A stretch of 64,000 nt of DNA from Cryptomeria japonica (taxonomy: Eukaryota > Streptophyta > Pinopsida > Cupressales > Cupressaceae). This document shows, one piece after another, positions 57,276-64,000 of this stretch. A program made the translations under genes and the position numbers. Position 1 is the first letter of the stretch. The number at the start of each line of letters is the position of its first letter. Location: assembly GCF_030272615.1 (NCBI RefSeq), contig NC_081414.1, positions 232,231,733 to 232,295,732 on the forward strand, read 5' to 3'. The notes beneath the pieces were generated by a model. That model searched no databases and was not told the DNA's origin. It worked only from the letters and a program-made list of their open reading frames with translations.

Positions 57276-58881
57276 CACTTGCAATCGAGTCTCCAAGACC
57301 CGACCGCAAGTGGAATCAAAAAGTTTGAAGGAAAGAGATGGCGATTACTTGTAATCGGAGGTTTGAAACCTAATTACAAGTGGCTAATATGTGGCATGAC
57401 ATCTTAGAAAGTGCCTTGAGTATGGAGGGGTATGACTACATATGAAATGATCTCACCATATTAAAGGGGAAATAACAATTTTTACACTTGTAGTTGGGTC
57501 TTGAAGACTCGATTGCAAGTGTGCATGGAGGATAAAACAATGTCTTTTACTTGTAGTCGGTTCTCCAAGACCCAACTGCAAGTGGATAGTATTTGCATTT
57601 GAAATTATTCAGACTTACAATTATATGTGATAGGTCCGATTTTCAACTTTTGAGGCATGTGTGGAAGTAATAAACATGAAGTTGAGTCAGACATAAGTTT
57701 TTGTCTTAGCAAAGAAATACAATATATTACTTGCAGTCAGGTATTGCAAAACACATGAAATACAATAGTTTTCTTTTATAACAAGAGTTTAAGAGAGAAT
57801 GATATGTGAAATATGTACTTGCAGTCGGGTCATGTAAACCCGACTACAAGTGATCTTCATACTCAAAAACTTGTACTTGTAGTAAGAAGACCCAATTTCG
57901 CACTTAGGCAATTTGGGAAACAATTTTCTTGTAAATGAACTTGCATTCATGCAACTACTATCTCAAATCAAAGACCAAGAACACTTGTAATTGGTTTATA
58001 AAAACCTGACTACATGTGCCAAAGTGAATTTTCAAGAGGTAAATGTGCAATCGGTTCAAAAGAAAAATGGATTAGGATGAATCAACACACAAACTACATA
58101 TTAGTCACCTAACTTGTAGCAAGCTTGATAAAACCCGACTATAAAATTTAAGGGAAGATTGATATGAAAACATGGGTGGCATACAAGAGACACGATTTTC
58201 ATAAAGCACAATGCCTATAAGAATGAAGATGCATAAAAGAAATTGAAAGCTTACAATATAGCTAGAAACACATACATAGATGAAGAATCATGAAAGCAAG
58301 GGTCTAAATATGCAATTCCCTCTTCAACACAACCTACAACAACATGAATAAGAATGATAACAAAAGAATTAAAGAAAGGAAATACCTGCAAATGAAAACT
58401 CTTGGAGGAACTAAGAAAACCCTTATGCAAACTCGCCACAACTCCAAGATAAAATAAATTGAAATGAATCAAAAATATCAAGAGGAGGCTTTAAAAGATG
58501 CAAAGAAAAGAATCCTATTCCAAAACCATAATGTCTTGATTTCTCCCAAAGAAAACACCGAATATTGAAGTTTTGCTGAAGAGAGAGGGAGAAAGTTGGG
58601 TTTCGCCACAAGCAATGCAAGTAAAAAGAAAACCAACTAATAAAAATAAATCACTTGTATTCGGGTTTCTAACCCCAAACTACAAGTACATAGAACTCCA
58701 AAAGAAATAAAAGAATCACTTGTAGTCGGGTCTTAGATCCCCAACTACAAGTGATATACATAACACTAAAAAAGAAAAGAAGTCTATGTGTGGACCCAAT
58801 TGCACATACCAAAATCTTATATTAAAAATAGTAAAATCTTATCACACATGTAATTGGGTCGTAAGGACCGGATTATAAGTG
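57276..58881 (-). repeat. Array of 36-37 bp palindromes, ACTTGTAGTCGGGT type
   Basis: Good hairpins at 57276-57312, 57347-57382, 57485-57521, 57549-57584, 57817-57852, 57982-58018, 58652-58688, 58717-58753 and 58845-58881. Decayed ones lie near 57729, 57875 and 58112, with half-sites near 57247 and 58891. Arms follow CACTTGTAGTCGGGTCT and its complement, with a 2-6 nt loop. Spacers (45-630 bp) are unrelated. The array lies upstream of ORF B in its own direction, so it would be leader. Confidence 0.85.
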
Positions 58882-61478
58882 AATAAAGTTCACTTGCAAT
58901 GCACCTAGAAAGACTTCCAACTTGCACTATGACCTCTAAAACCCGATTTTGCACTAACGGTGCAAAAAAGAAGGCTTAAAACAACAAAAACTAACCAAGG
59001 TTAAGAAAAACACACACTCAAAATAGGCAAAATTTGAGACAAATTTCAACCTTGGAAAGAATGCAAAGGGACTCAAAAGGATGAATTTTAACAAAAAAAT
59101 CAAGGGGGTTGCTCATATTTTTTATTTACAAAAATGAAGACAACAGACACCATAGTTTTTACACCAATTTTTGATATTACTATATGGAAGGGCAAAAGCT
59201 TCATTTGGTTGCAATAGGTTTATAAATGCAATTAACTTGTTAGGAGTTATTGTAATGCCCCTCCAAGCCAGCTACAAATAAGGAGGTATTGTGATATTAT
59301 ACCTTTGCTATAATGTTATTAATAGATATATTCGTTATTAAATGCCAATCAATATAGTTAGGAATATGGGTTATTAAGGATGTGTTATTGGCTTAGGACT
59401 TGATGCTGATAATGATTACGATTTTGTAATGTTTTCATAGGATGAAGAATAAATATTTTTAAGAGATTTTGATGTTCTAACCTACTTTACAACAGCCAAA
59501 GTTATACTATTTGCTTGGGAATTTTATATTATTGGTTTTCTATAGTAATGTCAGGTTTATGCTAGTTATTCATTGTTTTTATGTGGTATTTTATGTTGGT
59601 TTATGTTGGTCGTAAGGCCCGTCAATGTTACCCTTATCCTTGCTCGATTTTAGAGCATTATTTGTCGCCTTTTGTCAAGCTATTTGGAATGCCACTTAGG
59701 CAATTATCTGATGCCTCTGAGTTGTGGTATGTACATATGTTTATGTTAAGTTTGGGTTAATGTTTTATGTGTTGATAATTTTATTATTAATTTATTATTA
59801 AGTTTTGATTGTAATTAAGATTAATATAATTAATTATTATTACTTATGAGTAATAATTAATTAATGTATATATATGTATGTGTATAGAGGTTACTTTGGA
59901 TATAAATAATTATATTTGGATTGATATAATTATATTGGGATTAATTTAGTTGTATTTTGATGTTTACAAATGTATTGGATTAATATAGTTATATCTTGAC
60001 AAATGAGATTATATATTTATTTTGGTAAATATAGTTATATTTGGGAAACTAGGTAAAAAATTTATGTAGATAAATGTACTAGATTAATAATTATGTTATT
60101 TCACCGATCAAAAAATAATAATGTTATTTCATATAATTAATTAATCATGTGGTTAAGTTCTTTAATCATGAGATATATTTTTTATGAATTATAATAGATT
60201 CAAATAATTGAATATAAATCACAAGTTTTATGAAATCATAAAACTAAAGAAATTTTAATATTTAAGGAGTATATTGGTGATGCATACTTCATAATTTTAG
60301 ATTATGGTTCTTAGATTAGTATTTAGAGTTTATTTATTTCTCCCAACCGAGACCAATATGGAAGTGTGCATGTATTTACTCGGAAGGGATTTTTTGATAT
60401 CCTTGTGCATGGAATAGTTGCATTATTAATAAATTGATTTGATTAATTACTAAACAAATGATACTTTTAGGCAATCGGAATCCTAGGTCAATAGAGGAGG
60501 CTTTATTAGTTTCTTTTTTACTTGTTATGGTTCTCTTGTTTGTAGAAAAGTGAAATTGTAGTTAAGGACTTTCAATGTTAAGGATAATGTTTATATAAAT
60601 TTAATCTCATTAAATAGGTTGATATTAAATCTAGGAAGTGATCTAGTAGAATCCTTATTGATTTATGGTTCATTAGTAGCGAGTAAAGTGTGTTTTGTAA
60701 TTAGGTGAATCTTATACTTGAATTCTATTTGGTTTGAGGTAGTTAGTTGAGTATGTAAACCTTTTAATTATAGACTTGTTACCTTTAATTAGCATTAATT
60801 AATGCTTGTGCTTAAGAGTCAAAGAGTGGATAGGAACCAAGAGGAAGAGTGCTAACTTTATATGTTAGAGGCTATCCTTTAAAATAAATAGCTATCCCTT
60901 ATATATTCTTGTAGGAAGATGGTATATTGAAATTAAGATTCATTTATGTAGAATTAGGTGTGAGTTTTTAGTGATACATTTCCTTGGGATTAATCTAGTT
61001 CAAAATGTAAGATGTAATTTATAACTAGCACTTTAAATATTCGTGATGCTCCAAGGTATCATATTAGTTTACATTAGGGTTGGAGTCGGTGTTTTTGGAT
61101 CCTTGGTGTAGTTTTGTAGGGAAAATTTTGTACAAATGATCTTTATATCAAAGTTATCTAGGACTTTGTCTCTATTTCACCTAAGTGGGTGGCAACCGAC
61201 GAGAGAATTGTCTGGGGTATGAGGCATGATAAAGGGTTGCGTACCCGCTTTTATTATAATTTTTAAGTCAAATGATGAAGTCTTTGTGCTTTCACATAGG
61301 CAAGGCCATCTACGATGAGCCCTTGAGACTCTAGGTCTAGCCCTTAGGTCTAGCTCTTCCGAGTTGTCTGGTCTTGTCATTCTTCCTAGGTTATATGTTT
61401 ACCCCTAGGATTTCAATGGAGTTTCTTGATGCATTTAAATTCATTGTATGGTTTATCTTATTGAACATATATCTAACA
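58882..61478. other. AT-rich region without recognised genes
   Basis: No frame shows family features. 'tgtaatgcccctccaagcca' at 59251 looks like an LTR start, but I could not find the other end. 61300-61360 repeats 'ctaggtctagcccttaggtc' words. Probably old transposon debris. Confidence 0.5.
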
Positions 61479-62314
61479 TGTTGGAATTGAAGGAATCCAA
61501 TAACATTGAGAGGGGGGGGGTGAATCAATGTTCTGTTGGTAGTGTAAGATTTTACCTTATTATAACATACACATATAAACCAGTGAATGAAGAAACATAT
61601 AGCATGAAGTAAATAAGCCAGCCACATGAATGAACACCATAACACACTGAATTTTATACGTGAAAAACCTCAAAGAGGAAAAACCATGGTGGGATTTGTG
61701 ACCCGCAATATCAATTCACTGGCCATATGAAAGATATTACATAGCATGGGGACCTGCACATGCACAAAGGCACATTGCTCAATATGAAAGAGTCTCACTA
61801 ACTACAAGATTCTGTTGAGATAAAATAGTAATGGTGAACTCACAAAATGCATCTGCAATTCCAAAAAGAGTTCCGATTATAGCTCTGTTATGTACCAATT
61901 CATAAACCCTAAACCCTTTTACCAGTATCTACTTTCCTCCAAGAATGTTTTACAAACTATCTACTGACCATTGCATGATATAACTTTCGCATACAAATGA
62001 CCTACATACATATCCTTCGCATCACATTGTTCTACTTCCTTGTCCTATATCAAAATGACCTAATAAACTGACTTATATACCCTTTACAAACAATATGCCT
62101 TATGTCAGCATACAATACATTACAAAATGATTTTACAAATAAATCCTTTTGGATCCCAAACTGATTTCAACTTCACTGAAGTGTTGGATGTCAGTGTCGG
62201 TGCCGATGATGACCCTGGATACTCCAATGCCGGTGTCTGTCGGTATATGCCTTCTATAGAATCTTGTTGCCATCAATGACAACATCTAAATCCAATGAGT
62301 GTCAATTACCAACA
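61479..62314 (-). repeat. Element C 3' LTR
   Basis: 836 bp; + strand TGTTGGAATTG...ATTACCAACA, so the ends are TG...CA with inverted TGTTGG/CCAACA. The first 203 bases match 63798-64000 with about 12 differences. On the minus strand it follows a polypurine tract. Confidence 0.85.
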
Positions 62315-62333
62315 ACCTCCCCCTTTGGCATTG
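62315..62333 (-). other. Element C polypurine tract
   Basis: 'acctccccctttggcattg' on the + strand, i.e. CAATGCCAAAGGGGGAGGT on the minus strand directly before the LTR. It is nearly the same as the tract at 6283-6301. Confidence 0.8.
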
Positions 62334-62579
62334 ATGGCAACACTCTTGTGAAAAATGGATTCCCTGATGGTTCAACTAAAATTGAAACATGAACTGAAAC
62401 ATGCTCCCCCTGAGTTGATTGACTATATCCTCCCCCTAGGATTATATACATACTTCCCTTTTCATTTTATTTTTCACATACATATCCTCCCCCTTTGGCA
62501 TCAATGCCAAAGACTGGTGAAAGAATTGAAAGAATTGTTAGGAATATGTGCAAAAGAATGAATAATTACAAATTACGTA

Positions 62580-63723
62580 CTAGAGCTTGACCAATTTCAA
62601 GATTTCCAGATAAGCTTTTTCAAGTAACTGTATATAGGTATCCCAATCGGTTTTGAATGTTTCAGATATGGATACAAGTCTAGTCAGTAAATGTGCAAGT
62701 GATTCTTTCTCAGTGACTTCTATCGGTGTGGGCTTCACAAGCATATCTATGCATTCCCTCTTATGTACACCAAGTGAATCCAATCTTGGACTCACCAAAC
62801 CTTTGAGACTCCTTGCTCTCCGAATGATCTTATCTCTTTCCTTTTCAAAAGCAAAAATTTGGTTCTCCAAAGTCAAAATATGTCCATCAATAGATGTTGT
62901 AAGTGAAGTTAGTCCATCAAAAGAATTAGCCATATTAGCAATCTTTTCTTGTAACTCCTTTATCCTCTTATCTATATTTATTGTAAGAATCTCTATATTA
63001 CAACAAACCCTGTAGATGTTAGTACACTATTTCAAAAGAATTTTCAATAAGTATAAGTTTCTCTCCAATATTCCTTTTCTCTGTCTCAATAATCTAGTCA
63101 AAAGCGGCTTTCTTAACCAAAGTAAATCTTTCAAGTGCTTGCTGGTCGAAAATCTGTTGTAATGATTGGAAGTTTTTAGAGATGTGCTATGTCAATACCT
63201 TAAGCTTGTCGGAAGGGATTGCTTCATTTTCAATCATGCAATCCGGAATCAGTTTGTGCAAAGTTGTTATTGACTGATCTATTATTCCTTTGTCTGCAGA
63301 TCCCTCCTTCATTAGCTCTGTGGGACTCATCTCTGTGATTGATTTCTTCTCAACTTGAGAAGTGCCAATTGCCAAAAGTTTTGCCGAGGAATCAATTGTC
63401 GGTTTAGTACTGGATGCTTTATCAGTCTCCTCTCCCTTTTCTTTCTTTTCCTTATCCTCTCCTCGTTTGTCCCTTTTCTCAGCCTTGTAGTCAGGTCTTG
63501 CATTTCATTCTTCATTAGCATGTTTTGTTTACTCATCTTCTGACATTGTTCCTTAAGTGTATTTTTCTCTTCATCATCCTAGTTTTGCAAAAGTTCCCTC
63601 CTCCTAGCTTGAGTTGATGATAACCTTTCTTGTAGAACAAGAATGAATTCATTAGCAAAATTCAATTCATCTTGCAGCATCATAATCCTCAAGTACCATC
63701 TCAAGTTGCTTCTCCATAGCCAT
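62580..63723 (-). pseudogene. Element C gag-like coiled-coil protein remnant
   Basis: Minus strand from ATG 63721-63723 (MAMEKQLEMVLEDYD). After an indel it continues as LQERLSSTQARRRELLQN and NMLMKNEMQDLTTRL, heptad-rich and Lys/Glu-rich. A later piece (62580-62933) reads LTTSIDGHILTLENQIFAFE. It is similar in style to the coiled-coil start of the gag at 972. Several stops and frameshifts. No zinc knuckle found. Probably a structural protein of a non-autonomous element. Confidence 0.5.
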
Positions 63724-63779
63724 ATTCAATGATTCCGGTTTCGGGATCTTCCTCAAGCTATTAAACTTCCTCCGAGGCA

Positions 63780-63797
63780 CCAGGCTCTAATACCAAT
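63780..63797 (-). other. Element C primer binding site, initiator Met type
   Basis: On the minus strand the LTR ends CCAACA and is followed by ATTGGTATTAGAGCCTGG, close to TGGTATCAGAGC, the plant Copia site. Confidence 0.8.
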
Positions 63798-64000
63798 TGT
63801 TGGAATTGAAGGAATCCAATAACATGGAGAGGAGGGGGGGTGAATCAGTGTTCTACTGATAGTGTAAGATTTTACCTTATTATAACATACACATGTAAAC
63901 TGGTAAATGAAGAAACATATAGCATGAAGTAAATAAACCAGCCACATGAATGAACACCATAACACACTGAATTTTATACATGGAAAACCTCAAAGAGGAA
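63798..64000 (-). repeat. Element C 5' LTR, cut by window end
   Basis: TGTTGGAATTGAAGGAATCC onward matches 61479-61681 with about 12 substitutions, nearly all transitions, over about 203 bp. Confidence 0.85.

Larger units (their letters stand above)
61479..64000 (-). mobile_element. Element C: small non-autonomous Copia-type element, partial
   Basis: Minus strand: 3' LTR (61479-62314), internal region of only 1,483 bp, primer site, and the first 203 bp of the 5' LTR, which runs off the window. The internal region encodes a decayed coiled-coil protein and no pol. The primer site type and the polypurine words link it to the left element. By size and content it resembles gag-only terminal-repeat elements. 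Confidence 0.8.

Noticed and set aside
57241-57309. Extension of ORF B start to 57309
   Set aside because: It begins with TTG rather than ATG and lies in the first palindrome of the array, so it is better read as leader.
59251-59280. LTR-like start TGTAATGCCCC
   Set aside because: No matching CA end followed by the flank GTTAT was found up to 61478, and no polypurine tract precedes it.
1-64000. Host protein-coding genes, tRNA or rRNA
   Set aside because: No frame outside transposons shows a family motif, and I found no cloverleaf or rRNA words by eye.

Overview
The window looks like nuclear repeat DNA from a plant with a large genome. A gymnosperm is my inference, drawn from 16-19 kb Gypsy elements, nested insertions and very sparse genes. 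I found no host gene, rRNA, tRNA or CRISPR array. Nearly all recognisable sequence is LTR retrotransposon, mostly decayed by C-to-T changes that turn CAG, CAA and CGA codons into stops.

Left part (1-9314): a diverged LTR fragment, then a Copia-type primer binding site (934), a broken gag with four zinc-knuckle motifs (972-2262), a 1.1-kilocodon unknown ORF in one frame ('ORF A', 2705-6031), a polypurine tract and a 3' LTR (6303-7525). No pol is present. AT-rich sequence follows.

Element G1 (9320-28582, + strand) is a Ty3/Gypsy element with target duplication AATGG and three LTR copies, the first truncated. It carries gag, protease, a G-patch motif, RT-RNase H and integrase, then an antisense ORF for a plant mobile domain (PMD) protein.

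Region 28588-37316 is mostly unrecognised AT-rich DNA, with a perfect solo LTR (35280-36919, target duplication GATAT).

Element G3 (38216-54569, - strand) is a complete, young Gypsy element: two 754-bp LTRs with 7 differences by hand count and target duplication CCTGT. It has the same gag-PR-G-patch-RT-RH-INT order and the same antisense PMD ORF. It sits inside a second large unknown ORF ('ORF B', - strand, 57240 to 37317), whose frame is continuous across the insertion. Upstream of ORF B is an array of about nine 36-37 bp palindromes (57276-58881).

Right end: element C (61479 to beyond 64000, - strand), a small non-autonomous Copia-type element.

How the parts relate: in G1 and G3 the gag-pol unit and the antisense PMD unit converge. 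Each unit is preceded by an array of the same short repeat (core GCGC followed by TTTGT-like sequence), in the same orientation relative to its own ORF. G3 also has, just upstream of its PMD ORF, eight 25-bp units whose 5-bp outer arms change together while a 15-nt centre is conserved. These cis-repeat systems are the most novel content I can see.
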